64,000 nucleotides of DNA, from the NCBI RefSeq assembly GCF_000003815.2, contig NC_049985.1, positions 17,956,074-18,020,073 on the forward strand, written 5' to 3'. Position numbers and translations under genes: made by a program. This document shows, in pieces, positions 35,415-47,035 of this stretch; the first letter of the stretch is position 1, and every line of letters begins with the position of its first letter. The notes beneath the pieces are model-generated. The model was not told the origin of the DNA, did no database searches, and saw nothing but the letters and a program-made list of their open reading frames with translations. Source of the stretch: Branchiostoma floridae. Its lineage: Eukaryota > Chordata > Leptocardii > Amphioxiformes > Branchiostomatidae.

Positions 35415-36200
35415 CTGTATCTGTATCTGTATCTATATAGCCAGTATAACCGCCATTCGGCGTAACACACCAGCTTCGCAGGCACGCGGCGCGGCAGCAG
35501 CTGGTTATATTACACTGAACGATCCGTGCACACCTAACTTTTGCACATCTGTCTGCAAGCGTTCTTTAAAACTATCCAGAGAAGATGCCCCTACTGTACT
35601 TGGCGATAACAAATTCCAATCTACGATAGTTCTGGGAAAATACGAATATTTGAACACATCAATCCTAGCTTGGAAACTCTGGTACTTGAAGTCATGGCTG
35701 TTTCTTGTTCTTTTTTGAGCTGGTATTAGATACTTATCAGTTGGTACGTCCACCAGCTTATTGGTCATTTTGTACATCATGCAAAGTCTGGACATTTTCC
35801 TTCTGTCTTCAAGTGATGTCCACTGTAGATCTGTTTTCATTTTGGTAACACTAGCATCCCTGTTGTTAGTTGTTTGTACAGAATCGGGCAGCTTGGTTCT
35901 GTACCCTTTCAAGTTTATCTTTGTCTTTCTTTGTATACGGATCCCATACTGTTGCAGCATATTCAAGGTTAGGTCTTACCAGTGACGTGTATGCAAGTGA
36001 TTTTACCCTGGCTGGGCATGCCCACAAGTTACGTTTGATCACTCCCAATGTCTGTTTAGCCTTGGTTGTTATTTTGTTAACATGCACACCCCACTTCAGC
36101 CCAGTTGTTAACGTAACACCTAGGTATGGGTGGCTTTTTGTGGTTGCTAATGTCTGACCACAAAACTGGTAAGGGGACACATTTGGTGTGCGTTTGTTCG
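35415..36200 (-). mobile_element. CR1/L2-like LINE 3' fragment (reverse transcriptase C-terminus)
   Basis: The minus strand encodes the C-terminal part of a non-LTR reverse transcriptase: YLGVTLTTGLKWGVHV, RPNLEYAATVWDPY, then in another frame YSYFPRTIVDWNLL. The two frames overlap near 35866-35966, so a frameshift separates them. The 3' end is a short tandem (CAGATA)n instead of poly(A). The 6-bp repeat TTATAT flanks the insert (35409-35414, 36201-36206). The 5' part is missing, as usual for such insertions. Confidence 0.85.
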
Positions 36201-36386
36201 TTATATGGAATATCTGTTGTAATACCGGTGTAGCAGACTGTGTGTGAGAGTCACCATTATGTACACCTGCCCTTATATGGAATATCTGCTGTAAGACCGG
36301 TGTAGCAGACTGTGTGTGAGAGTCACCATTATGTACACCTGCCCTTATATGGAATATCTGCTGTAAGACCGGTGTAGCAGACTGTA
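36201..36386 (+). repeat. 72-bp satellite, about 2.5 units
   Basis: Continuation of the array at 35065. Interrupted again in 'gcagactg' by the elements that follow. Confidence 0.95.
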
Positions 36387-36670
36387 TCCTATTTGTCCTG
36401 GTCATCTATCCGCCCTCCGTTATAAAGTGATGGGGAATCGTCGTCTGGAGCCTGAAGTCACCTATGCGCTGAGACGACCGCCTAAAAGCGGGCGTCTAAT
36501 TCCGCGCAAAGCAGAAAAACTTACCGAGGGCTGGGCGGGTGGGTCGCTTCAGGCTCCAGACGTGGTCGGAGGGCGGCCTGATGACTGACGAGATGCCTCT
36601 AATCTGCATATTTATACAATGGATGGATCACGTGTCTAACATCCGGGCGAATAGGCGACCAGAATAAATA
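36387..36670. mobile_element. Short copy (284 bp) of a TIR-type DNA element
   Basis: Starts TATCCTATTTGTCCTGGTC and ends GACCAGAATAAATAG. These ends are imperfect inverted repeats of about 30 bp and are shared with the longer element that abuts it at 36671. The interior is a hairpin ('gtctggagcctgaag' and 'cttcaggctccagac'). Confidence 0.65.
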
Positions 36671-39492
36671 GTATCCTATTTGTCCTGGTCATCTATCCGC
36701 CCTCCGTTATAAAGTGATGGGGAATCGTCGTCTTCCGCCTTTGCCCTCTCTGGCTTCAGAGCCTTTCCTTTCCTGTCACCTAATATCTTCCTCCGAAGAC
36801 ACTCTCCTAAGATATCTTCTCACTCCTTTTCCTGTTCACTCTTTCAAATCATCTCCTAACTTGTCCCTCTCTCAACTTCCCATCCTTATCCTCGCTCTTT
36901 CACATTTCTTCTCCCCTTACTCATCTTATCCCTTTCTTATTCCTCTCGAGTTGTCACCCTCACTTCATCTTGCCCTTCTCTAGACTTTATCGCTACGTAA
37001 AACCAAACATTCCTAAGTATTCTCTCTCGTTTACCCAACGCTAATCTACCCACTCTAATCTTACACATCGGTCAAACCATGAAGAGAAAACCAAACAAAA
37101 CTGAACCGTGCTCTGCACTGCATCCGGTAAATCAGCGCTGTGCGATACAAAATCATTTGTGCACAAACGCACGTCAAGCTGCTCACCTCTGTCCTCTAAG
37201 CCCGTTTCCCGCGCACACTCATTAGCCAGGCCTCAGTCCGGCCCAGGACCTTACGCGTTTCCGCCTAACAAGTCATCCAGCCTTCCGCGGAAACCCATCG
37301 CACTGGATTAAGTCACAAAAGTAGGAAAAAAACGTACAATACTTCTCGGATCCTCCAGCTTTCCGCGGAACCCCTTCGCACTGGATGTCGTCACAGTGTG
37401 TCACGAGAGAAACGTGAACAATTTTTTTTTTCGGATCGCCCAGCTTTCAGCGGAAACCCGTCGCGCTGGAAGTGCCACACCGGCTAAAAAACAACTACAT
37501 ACTTTTCGGATCATTCAGCTTTCCGCGGCACCCCGTCGCACTGAATGATATGCCATCGTACTGAGAAAAGATACACCGTCTTACACCTTCTAGAATTCCC
37601 GCAATGGAAAGACGTTAGAAACGAGCGGATAAGTCGACTTGTTAATCACAAGGACGTCAGGCTAAAACAGGGTTACTCGAGTAATTCCGAACAATCCAGC
37701 ATTCCGCGGCACCCCATCGCACTGGAAAACGACATTTCAAAAATCAAGAGAGGAAAGGGGGAAAAACTGCCTAACAGGGAAGCAAAAAAGACTCACAGTC
37801 CGTTCCTTGAGCTGCCGGTGAAGTTGGATGAGCTGGCGGGCTGGGCGGTGTTAGGGACCGGAGCGCCGGCCAGGCCTGATCCTCAAAACTGCTGTTCCTC
37901 AAAGCGCTGCGTCCTGAGGCCACCTCCTCGGATTCCCCGGTATCTGTTTTCAACAACTTTAAAGAGTAAAAGAAACAAGGTTTACAACAAAAACATCACA
38001 GCCTAACAGGTTCCTGGCGTGTCTTGACTCCTCTCTGCTGCTGTTGCTTGTGCCACCGAAAGGTCCCATGGCCGCACATCTGGCACGTGCATCTGGCGAG
38101 TTGATGGTGGCGCGTCCCGGAACTGGGCGGTGGTGTGTCCCGCGCATTCCTGTGTCGGAGGGGGAGAGCGTCAGACCTGTATGAACAACACGTGAACCAT
38201 GAGACAGTGGGAAGGGACGGGTGCCGCCCAGCCCCCCACAAGCGGTCTAGGGTGCCGCGTACGCGGTTAGGACTGGGCCACGCGTGTCCACAACTCAGCC
38301 ATCACGCCTTACAGGTGCACACTCATACACATGCAAACTAAAACAATGGTAGCAGACAACCCCATACACAGCCTCGACGTTCAAACTAGGAATGCAAAAG
38401 AAAAAATTCTACCTGGCCAGAAGACGGAAAAGACACCCAAATCGTACCAACTGCAGCCTTCCAAGCTCAGATGGGTTGGCTGAACGCTACGCCAGGCTCT
38501 CCCAGAAGGGTGACATGTAATCCTAAAACAAAAGAACCAAGGGGGGTCGCCATCTTGCCTCCTGGATCATGCCATTGTCGTCCTCTGTTCCTGCCTGAAA
38601 AATTCACGGAAATCAGAAAATGACATAAAATCTGGAAACTCGTTCTGCTCCACGCCTCAGCATTAAATGCCAACACCCACAGCTTTCTTGCGCAAAGGAA
38701 TAGAGTGCTAGTGGATACCAAAACATAGCGAGGACAAAAGAATTCCGGAGAATCACCAGCTCGCCATGTGGGCACCAACTATCTGCTTGGAGTGGCTGTC
38801 GGGTCCTGCTCGGAAAACATACATAAGGTCACGAAATCACACAACAATCGCTCAGCTCCACGCGGAGCCAAAACGCCAACGTGAACTAAAAGCGTCCTAA
38901 ACTCGACCAGGCCTAGGATAAAAGGGAAGAAACTGTAAAACGAGAAAAAAGGTGCAAGGCAGCCGTCCTCTGCACCAGGCTCTTTCCTGCCCCGCCGCTC
39001 AGAAGCTCATACATACGAATATGCGATAGAAATGCAAATTAGAACGAACAGCCGGCACTCAGAAATTCCAGGCATGCTAGAAGAAAATCACAACCGGCGA
39101 GAGAATATATCAAGAAAGGTCGCTCCGAAGCTCTGAAATACGCAACAATACACGAAAAGAAATTTTAAAATACGGGAGAAGCGCAGAAAATGTACCGACC
39201 GACCACTGGAAACCGACACCAAACCTTCCGTGGGAAGAACAAACGTCGACCTGACGGTAACCACGCCGTGGCAGCCGGAGTCCTCGGGTTGCCTCGTACC
39301 ACCCTGCGGCGCCCAAACGCAAATCTTGCCGCCGCGGGAAGTTTTGTCTGCTTTGCGAAGGAGCCGTCGCTTCAGCTCCAGCCGTTGTTGGAGGCGGCCT
39401 GATGACTGACGAGATGCCTCTAATCTGCATATTTATACAATGGATGGATCACGTGTCTAACATCCGGGCGAATAGGCGACCAGAATAAATAG
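36671..39492. mobile_element. Long copy (2.8 kb) of the same element, no recognised transposase
   Basis: Shares about 60 bp at the left end and about 100 bp at the right end with the 284-bp copy. The longest open frame (37545-38006, plus) has no family I recognise. A minus-strand frame at 38241-37996 contains CTCQMCGHG, possibly a zinc-binding loop. It contains five stem-like repeats (37275-37726). Satellite flanks it on both sides and no clear target duplication is visible. Probably non-autonomous, or it carries captured sequence. Confidence 0.6.
37275..37726. repeat. Five dispersed 32-34-bp stem-like repeats
   Basis: Copies at 37275-37308, 37354-37385, 37439-37470, 37513-37546 and 37695-37726. 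Core TTCCGCGGNACCCCNTCGCA is bounded by complementary arms (ATCCAG with CTGGAT in copy 1). Copy 4 has changed both arms together (ATTCAG with CTGAAT). Copies 2-4 follow 'tcggatc'. Confidence 0.75.
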
Positions 39493-40540
39493 TGTGTGAG
39501 AGTCACCATTATGTACACGTGCCCTTATATGGAATATCTGTTGTAATACCGGTGTAGCAGACTGTGTGAGAGTCACCATTATGTACACGTGCCCTTATAT
39601 GGAATATCTGCTGTAAGACCGGTGTAGCAGACTGTGTGAGAGTCACCATTATGTACACCTGCCCTTATATGGAATATCTGCTGTGAGACCGGTGTAGCAG
39701 ACTGTGTGTGAGAGTCACCATTATGTACACCTGCCCTTATATGGAATATCTGCTGTAAGACCGGTGTAACAGACTGTGTGTGAGAGTCACCATTATGTAC
39801 ACCTGCCCTTATATGGAATATCTGCTGTGAGACCGGTGTAACAGAATGTGTGTGAGAGTCACCATTATGTACACCTGCCCTTATATGGAATATTGGCTGT
39901 AAGACCGGTGTTGCAGACTGTGTGTGAGAGTCACCATCATGTACACCTGCCCTTATATGGAATATCTGCTGTGAGACCGGTGTAGCAGACTGTGTGTGAG
40001 AGTCACCATTATGTACACCTGCCCTTATATGGAATATCTGCTGTAAGACCGGTGTAACAGACTGTGTGTGAGAGTCACCATTATGTACACCTGCCCTTAT
40101 ATGGAATATCTGCTGTGAGACCGGTGTAACAGAATGTGTGTGAGAGTCACCATTATGTACACCTGCCCTTATATGGAATATTGGCTATAAGACCGGTGTT
40201 GCAGACTGTGTGTGAGAGTCACCATTATGTACACCTGCCCTTATATGGAATATCTGCTGTGAGACCGGTGTAACAGAATGTGTGTGAGAGTCACCATTAT
40301 GTACACCTGCCCTTATATGGAATATGTGCTGTAATACCGGTGTTGCAGACTGTGTGTGAGAGTCACCATTATGTACACCTGCCCTTATATGGAATATCTG
40401 CTGTGAGACCGGTGTAACAGAATGTGTGTGAGAGTCACCATTATGTACACCTGCCCTTATATGGAATATCTGCTGTAAGACGGGTGTAACAGACTGTTTG
40501 TGAGAGTCACCATTATGTACACCTGCCCTTATAAGTCAAA
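39493..40540 (+). repeat. 72-bp satellite array, about 14 units
   Basis: Continuation of the 35065 array. A higher-order pattern shows: blocks 'ctgtgagaccggtgtaacag' plus 'aatgtgtg' alternate with 'ttggctgtaagaccggtgtt', suggesting amplification of multi-unit blocks. Confidence 0.95.
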
Positions 40541-40985
40541 CACGTAAATGAATAACGTACTTGGGGTCAATAACCCTTGACACAGTCACGGCTGTCGCTT
40601 CAGACGAAGGGAGACTTGAACTGGCGGCTGTCAATGGTACTGCAGCCAAACGTCCGAGTTTTCTATCTCGTTCATCTGTAGAGTCGTTCTCACAACTTCC
40701 TTGCCGTTTAAGACGACCTGTGTCTGTTGGACAATGTTATATGTATCCATATAACTGGTACGTACGTGTGTAAATACTGCATATCAAAGTGGATACAATA
40801 TCTCAGCATAAACCATGTTTGTAGTGTAGCTCACTCTCACTCACTTGTCCCACACACGTGTATTATCTGCACGTCAAACTTAAATAAATAGCACTGACAG
40901 CTTTGTGTACGAATTGAACAAAGCCTCAGACTGAATTTTAAAAGTCGGTCATGGTGACTCGGGTATTCCTTATCCCGCCATCTGA
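40541..40985. repeat. Segmental repeat adjoining the satellite, copy 3
   Basis: Homologous to 9747-10330. Broken at about 40990 by a LINE tail, after which part of it is present again (41311-41590). Confidence 0.65.
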
Positions 40986-40989
40986 AGGT

Positions 40990-41310
40990 ATTTGCCCGGT
41001 ACTAGAACTAACCAGAATAGAAGACTGTCTCTTGCTGGCCATGTAGCACGTCATGAGGAGATGGCTGTCAAAGTTCTCCTCTGGGAACCTGACGCGAAGA
41101 GAAAAGGGGGGCAACCAAACCTGACACTCACGAAAGTATTGGAGAAGGAGGTCGGTCTAAAGGACTACAATTTGCCAGCTGCCATGAGAGATACATGGTC
41201 GGACATCGTTAATGGCACCTCATATGAGAATGAACTGTGGTACCACTTCGGTGGTATCGCTAATGGAGATCCTAATAAAACAAACAAACAAACTAAACTG
41301 AACTGAACAA
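40990..41310 (+). mobile_element. Non-LTR retrotransposon 3' tail
   Basis: Plus frame reads RRLSLAGHVARHEEMAVKVL, then PDAKRKGGQPNLT, then the closing AMRDTWSDIV. This is the characteristic C-terminal tail of RTE-like endonuclease/reverse transcriptases. It ends in an A-rich 'aaacaaacaaacaaac' tail. Heavily 5' truncated. Confidence 0.75.
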
Positions 41311-41590
41311 CATGTCTGCATAAACCATGTTTGGAGTGTAGTTCACACTCACTCACTCGTCCCGCGCTCGTGTATTATCTGCACGTCATACCTAAATAAA
41401 TACCACTGACAGCTTTGTGTACGAGTTGAACAAAAGCTCAGAGTGAATTTTAAAAGTCCCTTCCCTCATCGGGCACGGTAACTCGGGTATTTCTTATCCC
41501 GCGATCTGACGTTGTTTGTCCGGTACCAAAGTCCAGTTGGTGCAGTAAACTTGTAGTCAGCACAAATTCGTTATTAAACGCTGCAGGCCA
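41311..41590. repeat. Segmental repeat, second partial copy after the LINE tail
   Basis: 'gcataaaccatgtttggagt' to 'gtttgtccggtaccaaag' repeats the text at 40805-40995 and 10030-10240. The host sequence was therefore duplicated around the LINE tail. Confidence 0.6.
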
Positions 41591-41723
41591 CCCAGCGTAC
41601 GGATGGACACGGAATCTCTAAACGTGAGAACCTCAATTTTATGTACTTTTATCTATACGCTAATTTCCTCAGTAACCCTCTGTCGTTTATATAGACCGTT
41701 TAGTACGTAACTTTCTGTAACTG

Positions 41724-41918
41724 TAATACCTCCCTCATATGTAGGGAAAATCGATCGGACAACGAGTCTGCGAGCTCTAAATTACGAGGAAGCATGACAC
41801 TAATGCCGACCAAGAAATGGCAGAGTTCCCCTCTTCCCATCAGGGTCATGCCTCCTCGTAATTTTGAGCTCGCTGACTCGTCGTCCGATCGATTTTCGCT
41901 ACATGTGAGGGGGTATTA
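41724..41918. mobile_element. 195-bp MITE with long inverted arms
   Basis: Left end TAATACCTCCCTCATATGTA pairs with right end ACATGTGAGGGGGTATTA. The arms run about 75 bp, through 'aaaatcgatcgga' and 'tacgagga', and leave a loop of about 40 bp. The related arms at 10811-10965 belong to the same family. Confidence 0.75.
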
Positions 41919-42119
41919 GGGGCGCAGTCACATAGGTCGTGCGATCGTCGTACGATTTGATGCCATGGGATTTTCAAGCAGGCCGTGACAGAACCAACCA
42001 CAGACATGGATCCAAAACAGCATTTTGTGTACCAAGACAGTTGAACTTTGTAGGAGACGTACATTTTTGTCCTCTAAAATGCATAAAAGTAGCGATCGAT
42101 TAGCACTGAACTTGGAAAA

Positions 42120-42265
42120 TTAGATCGATAAACATCTTTTGACGTAACTGCAAGGTGTTTGGTTCAGGAGCCAGAGGTCCTGGGTTCACATCCTGTCATG
42201 CTACGAATGTTGTACCCTGGGTAAGGCCTACGTCACATTTCCAAACCGGGGCGTGGCCGAACAGC
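42120..42265. repeat. SINE-like dispersed repeat, copy 3
   Basis: 'ttcaggagccagaggtcctg' then 'ggttcacatcctgtcatgct' and 'taaggcctacgtcacatttc', as in the 11.5 and 26.5 kb copies. The B box is GGTTCACATCC. Confidence 0.5.
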
Positions 42266-42290
42266 TTTCGGGAGCAAAAAAAATGATATA

Positions 42291-43160
42291 CGAGGGGTGA
42301 TCAATAAGTTCTCGGCCTAACTCAGAAATAATAAGCACAACTCAAATTTTGAGGCACAACTTTATAGTATGAAGCCTTTTATCATTATCCTCCAAATTAC
42401 AAATCATTGGAGTCATTACTTTCCAGGCATTCGTTTTATGCAAATTAGAAGGTAAGTGGCGAGAAAAAAGTGATGTGAATTGTGATCAGACATGTGTGGG
42501 TCGAGTTCCCCATGCCGTAAATTAACAAAAGACATTGTCAAAATGTTTGATAATCATTCTCCTCCTATTTCAAGCAAAAAGAATTGGGTGACTGACTTCC
42601 AGCAGCGCAAGTTCGATCGCATACCTCAGGTCAGGTCAATTGTCCCATTTTTTTCCGTTCTCCCTTACCTAACATTACTGGGTGTCGCCTGCAAAGTAAT
42701 GATCACAATAATTTGAATTTTGGTACAGATTTATATAAGACGTTATACTTGACATCTATGCTTCGAAATCTGAGCTGTGCTTATTATTTCTCCGCAAAAC
42801 CGAGGACTTATTGATAATCCCACGTACTTGTATAAAATTTTATATAAATGTGTACCAAAATTCAAATTATTGTGATCATTATGTTGCAGGTAACACCCAG
42901 TAACGTTAGGTAAGGGATAACGAAAAAAAGTGGACAATTGATCTGAAACCTGAGGTGTGCGGGTCAAATTGTCTGATCACACTTCACCCTTCTTTTTTCT
43001 CTCCACTTACCTTCTAATTTGCATAAAACGAATGCCTGGAAAGTAATGACTCCAATGATTTGTAATTTGGAGGATATTGATAAAAGGCTTCATACTATAA
43101 AGTTGTGCCTCAAAATTTGAGTTGTGCTTATCAGGCCGAGAACTTATTGATCACCCCTCG
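42291..43160. mobile_element. Palindromic mariner-type element with TA target duplication
   Basis: Ends CGAGGGGTGATCAATAAGTT and its complement, flanked by TA at 42289-42290 and 43161-43162. Inverted arms run nearly the full length (42291-42475 with 42975-43160; 42611-42740 with 42840-42970). A plus frame at 42492-42660 reads KLTKDIVKMFDNHSPP then KNWVTDFQQ, resembling the N-terminal HTH of mariner transposases. It is not functional. Centre near 42790. Confidence 0.8.
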
Positions 43161-43162
43161 TA

Positions 43163-44140
43163 ACATGCATTGGCATAATACCGGTAGGTTTACTGCAGTT
43201 TCTCAAGCGACATTAATTTGGCATATGATCAGCGCGTCTTTTTTCTTCAGTTAACTGTCGATATTAAAGCTTACTTTTGTCACTAATGTTTTGTATCTTT
43301 TTTTGTTTATCTTGTCCTGCTGAAAACGAAATATCGCAATCGTAACACACCGCGAAAATCCACCAAGAACGGGCGTGTGCTCGGGAGGGGGTGGAATAAT
43401 ACCGGCTGGAAGAAACTCGGCACAATTATTTTGCCGTTATTTACATTTATACATCCTCTTTTGTTCCTTCCTTTTCTGTTAGTAATTGCATAAAATGTAA
43501 ACCTGCATAGGCATACAAAAAGTCATGAGAAAACGGACGTATACTGACAAGAATTTTCATCTAATTTTGGTCCGTCACAACCGCTACGACGTAAAACTTT
43601 ACTGCTTGCGTAGATATAAAAATTCGCGGGAAAATGGCGCTGTACGTTCCATTTTGCCCGTTCAGCCGTAGTGCGGGCTATCATGCAACGGTTCTTCACA
43701 CTTTTACACGAGTTGTAGATCACCAACAGAAATTCAAGATTGCTGTTGAATTATGCTCGTCTTGTGCCGTGTGCACGTGTGATTATTATCTATAAATCCG
43801 GCGCTGAACGTGACAATGTGTTCGTTCCACGACGAGCTCGCCTGCCCCGAAAAAGAACTGAAAACGTTTGGCCTTGTTGTTTTCGAATGCTTTGTTATCG
43901 ATGCTTTGTAAATGATGTATTGGACACCTAGATGTCTGAAGTGTGCATACCTAAGAAATAACTATTGTTGCATGTGTAGATCTCTTTAAATTCCATTATT
44001 TTTAATCTACCGGTATAATTCTTACTACCGGTATTATGTCAATGCATGTTAGAATACATCAAAACACAAAAAATGTCAAAATAAGATCCATGGGCATGAT
44101 TTGTGTATATTTCTATGCATACATTTTGATTTTTCGTTTC
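43163..44140. other. AT-rich spacer, no gene seen
   Basis: No repeat, coding or RNA signal that I can support. Confidence 0.4.
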
Positions 44141-44144
44141 TTAA

Positions 44145-45090
44145 CCCTATTCAGACCGGGGGGGGGGGTTGAAGCCTGCGCCAACTTTGATGTCTTATAA
44201 CGCCAGAACGGCTTACGCTAGAGCCACCAAATTTGGTGAGTTTTATATTGTTAGCAACAAATTTGGAGAGTTTGACAAATTTTCCATTTTTCGTGTTGCC
44301 ATGGCAACCATTTGTTTACAGGCGGTTTTGCCAAAAATCACTATTTTTGGTTCTAACAATGTATTTTTCAAATTTATTTTTTATATTACTGCTATTTTGT
44401 TACAAAAATAAAATCTTATATTATTTAGCATATCTTCCATGATCATATATGCATAAATTATGCTAATTTGATGACGTCATCAGCCCAAAATCCAAGATGG
44501 CGGACCGTACGGCCAGATGAAGAATAACAAGCTAACTACCCCTTAAAATGTGTAACTACCTGGTATTTTTTATCAAAAAACATCTAAATGAATGTATTTA
44601 GACTATTTCCATTGCATTTTGTGATTATTTGTTGCAAAAAAAGTATTTTAAAAATCTAAAGGTGGTGGATATAATTTCGGAGCCCAACCGGTATCTTAGA
44701 TGTGCATGACGTCATTTTATGACGTCATTTTGACGTCATTGATGTTGCTATTGGCAACAAAAGTCGTAACAAACATTATCCTTCTATCATCATCACTTGC
44801 TGTTACATCTTTTTGAGCAAAACTTGAAGTTTTCTGACAATACCTTATTTCATGGGTCCGGCCGATACAATCAAAATGATGACGTCATAATTACGTCATA
44901 TTACGTCATCGTAACGTCAAGCCTCATATACTTGTCAGATATTATGTCTATATCATTTCCTAAAAATTTGGTGTATACACGACACGTCGTTGAAGAGTTA
45001 TAGGTCTTAGAAGTGGAGGGCCTCAAACCTCCCCCCCCCCCACCCCACCCCCCCGTCCAGGGATGACCAAAAAAGCCTGCCTGAATAGGG
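44145..45090. mobile_element. 946-bp piggyBac-type MITE with TTAA duplication
   Basis: Inverted ends CCCTATTCAG and CTGAATAGGG, flanked on both sides by TTAA (44141-44144, 45091-45094), as piggyBac elements are. Homopolymer G and C runs lie just inside each end. There is no transposase. The interior carries a cluster of TGACGTCA-like words. Confidence 0.85.
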
Positions 45091-45094
45091 TTAA

Positions 45095-45262
45095 AACATC
45101 CGGCCGGGCCCCGCTTTGGAAATGTGACCTAAGCCTAAGGCCTACGTCACATTTCCTACCCGGGGCCTGGCCGGGCTGTTTGCGGGAAAGAAAATTCAAA
45201 GTTTATGCCGATAACTTGAAGTTTTTTGGTCCGTTTTATGTTAAACGGGAGCAGTCAGTTTC
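45095..45262. repeat. SINE-like dispersed repeat, partial copy 4
   Basis: 'taaggcctacgtcacatttc' followed by 'ctacccggggcctggccggg', as at 61815-61860. Confidence 0.5.
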
Positions 45263-45997
45263 TTACTTAGACACAGTCTGTTACACCGGTCTTACAGCAA
45301 ACATTCCATATAAGGGTAGGAGTACATAATGGTGACTCTCACACACAGTCTGCTACATCGGTCTTACAGCAAACATTCCATATAAGGGTAGGTGTACATA
45401 ATGGTGACTTTTACACACAGTCTGCTACATCGGTCTTACAGCAAACATTCCATATAAGGGCAGGTGTACATAATGGTGACTCTCACACACAGTCTGTTAC
45501 ACGGGTCTTACAGCAAACATTCCATATAAGGGTAGGAGTACAAAGTGATGACTCTTACACACAGTCTGCTACACCGGTCTTACAGCAAACATTCCATATA
45601 AGGGCAGGTGTACATAGTGGTGACTTTTACACAGTCTGTTACACCGGTCTTACAGCAGATATTCCATATAAGGGCAGGTGTGCATAATGGTGACTCTCTC
45701 ACACTGTCTGTTACACCGGTCTTACAGCAGATATTCCATATAAGGGCAGGTGTACATAATGTTGACTCTCACACACAGTCTGCTACACCGGTCTTACAGC
45801 AGATATTCCATATAAGGGCAGGTGTGCATAATGGTGACTCTCTCACACTGTCTGTTACACCGGTCTTACAGCAGATATTCCATATAAGGGCAGGTGTACA
45901 TAGTGGTGACTCTCACACACAGTCTGCTACACCGGTCTTACAGCAAATATTCCATATAAGGGCAGGTGTGCATAATGGTGACTCTCTCACACTGTCT
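45263..45997 (-). repeat. 72-bp satellite in inverted orientation, about 10 units
   Basis: The complement of the unit seen elsewhere ('acaccggtcttacagcaaac'). Continues at 51854 after the CACTA-like insertion. Confidence 0.95.
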
Positions 45998-46124
45998 GTC
46001 ACTGTGCGAAAGGGTGTCATTTCCGGACGTTTCTATGTTTGTATACATCCGGATCGGGACCGTTTCTGGATATATCCGGACAATATCCGGACGAAATCTG
46101 ACATGACTCCCCTGCGTTTTCGGA

Positions 46125-46490
46125 AAATTTCAGGAGTCCGGAACGGGACCATTTAATTCCTGCCGCATATCCGGATTTCCAGTAATGGAACGTTTTCGGA
46201 CTCTTTGGAGACAAACCACGTTCCGAATATTTCGTATATATCCGGATAATTTCAGAAGTCCGGAACGGGACCAAATAATTACGTCTCATATCCGGATTTC
46301 CAGTAATGGAACGTGTTCGGACTCTTTGGATACAAATCACGTTCCGAATATTTCGTATTAATCCGGATAATTTCAGGAGTCAAGAATGGGACCATATAAT
46401 CATGTCGCATATCCGGATTTCAAGTAATGGAACGTTCTAGGACTCTTTGGAGACAAAACACGTTCCGAATATTTCATATTTTCTGAGCTC
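46125..46490. repeat. Subterminal tandem repeat of the CACTA-like element (3 units of about 120 bp)
   Basis: Units begin 'aatttcaggagtccggaacg' at about 46127, 46248 and 46368 and contain 'catatccggatttccagtaa' and 'cgttccgaatatttcgta'. Confidence 0.8.
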
Positions 46491-47035
46491 GTTCGGGGCT
46501 ATTACGCCCCGGAAAGGTTGCATAAACTTAAGATATACTGAAACATCATAGGAACAATACAACACATTATTTCAGAATATCCAGTAACTTTACGATCATG
46601 CTAAATAGCTAATATTTAACGTTTCCTGTCCGTTTTAACCCCGAAAATGCTAACTCGGTAAGGCTACATTTTGTGAAAGCTGTTCAAAGACTTTCCTGTA
46701 TAAATCAGATGACACAAGTATCACAACAAATACATTATGTGGAGGAACAGATCATGTTAACGTCAAGGGGCAAATCAATATACATTTGTCTCTTAGTCCT
46801 ACCAAGGAAGTTTTAGCTCATTACAACCTCATTGGTCTTCACAAAAAGTGAAGCTCGAGTGAAGCCAAAGTTAAACAGTTCACTGTCAGATCCAATAATA
46901 TCAAGCCCAAGTCAATAACATCATAACAAAACTGATCAGTTTAAATGTACAATATCAAATGTACAGTATCCGATACAAGTCTAACATTATAAACCATACA
47001 ATCAATATTCGTAGGATAAAAATGTCATTACGAAA

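Noticed and set aside
36714-36983. Plus-strand frame of 89 codons rich in Ser and Pro
   Set aside because: Reflects a CT-rich stretch in the transposable element; no start context, motif or homologue recognised.
36387-39492. LTR retrotransposon or Helitron
   Set aside because: Both termini recur, but not as two direct LTRs around one body, and no gag or pol is seen. The left end begins TC after an A, but the right end ATAG is not the Helitron CTRR.
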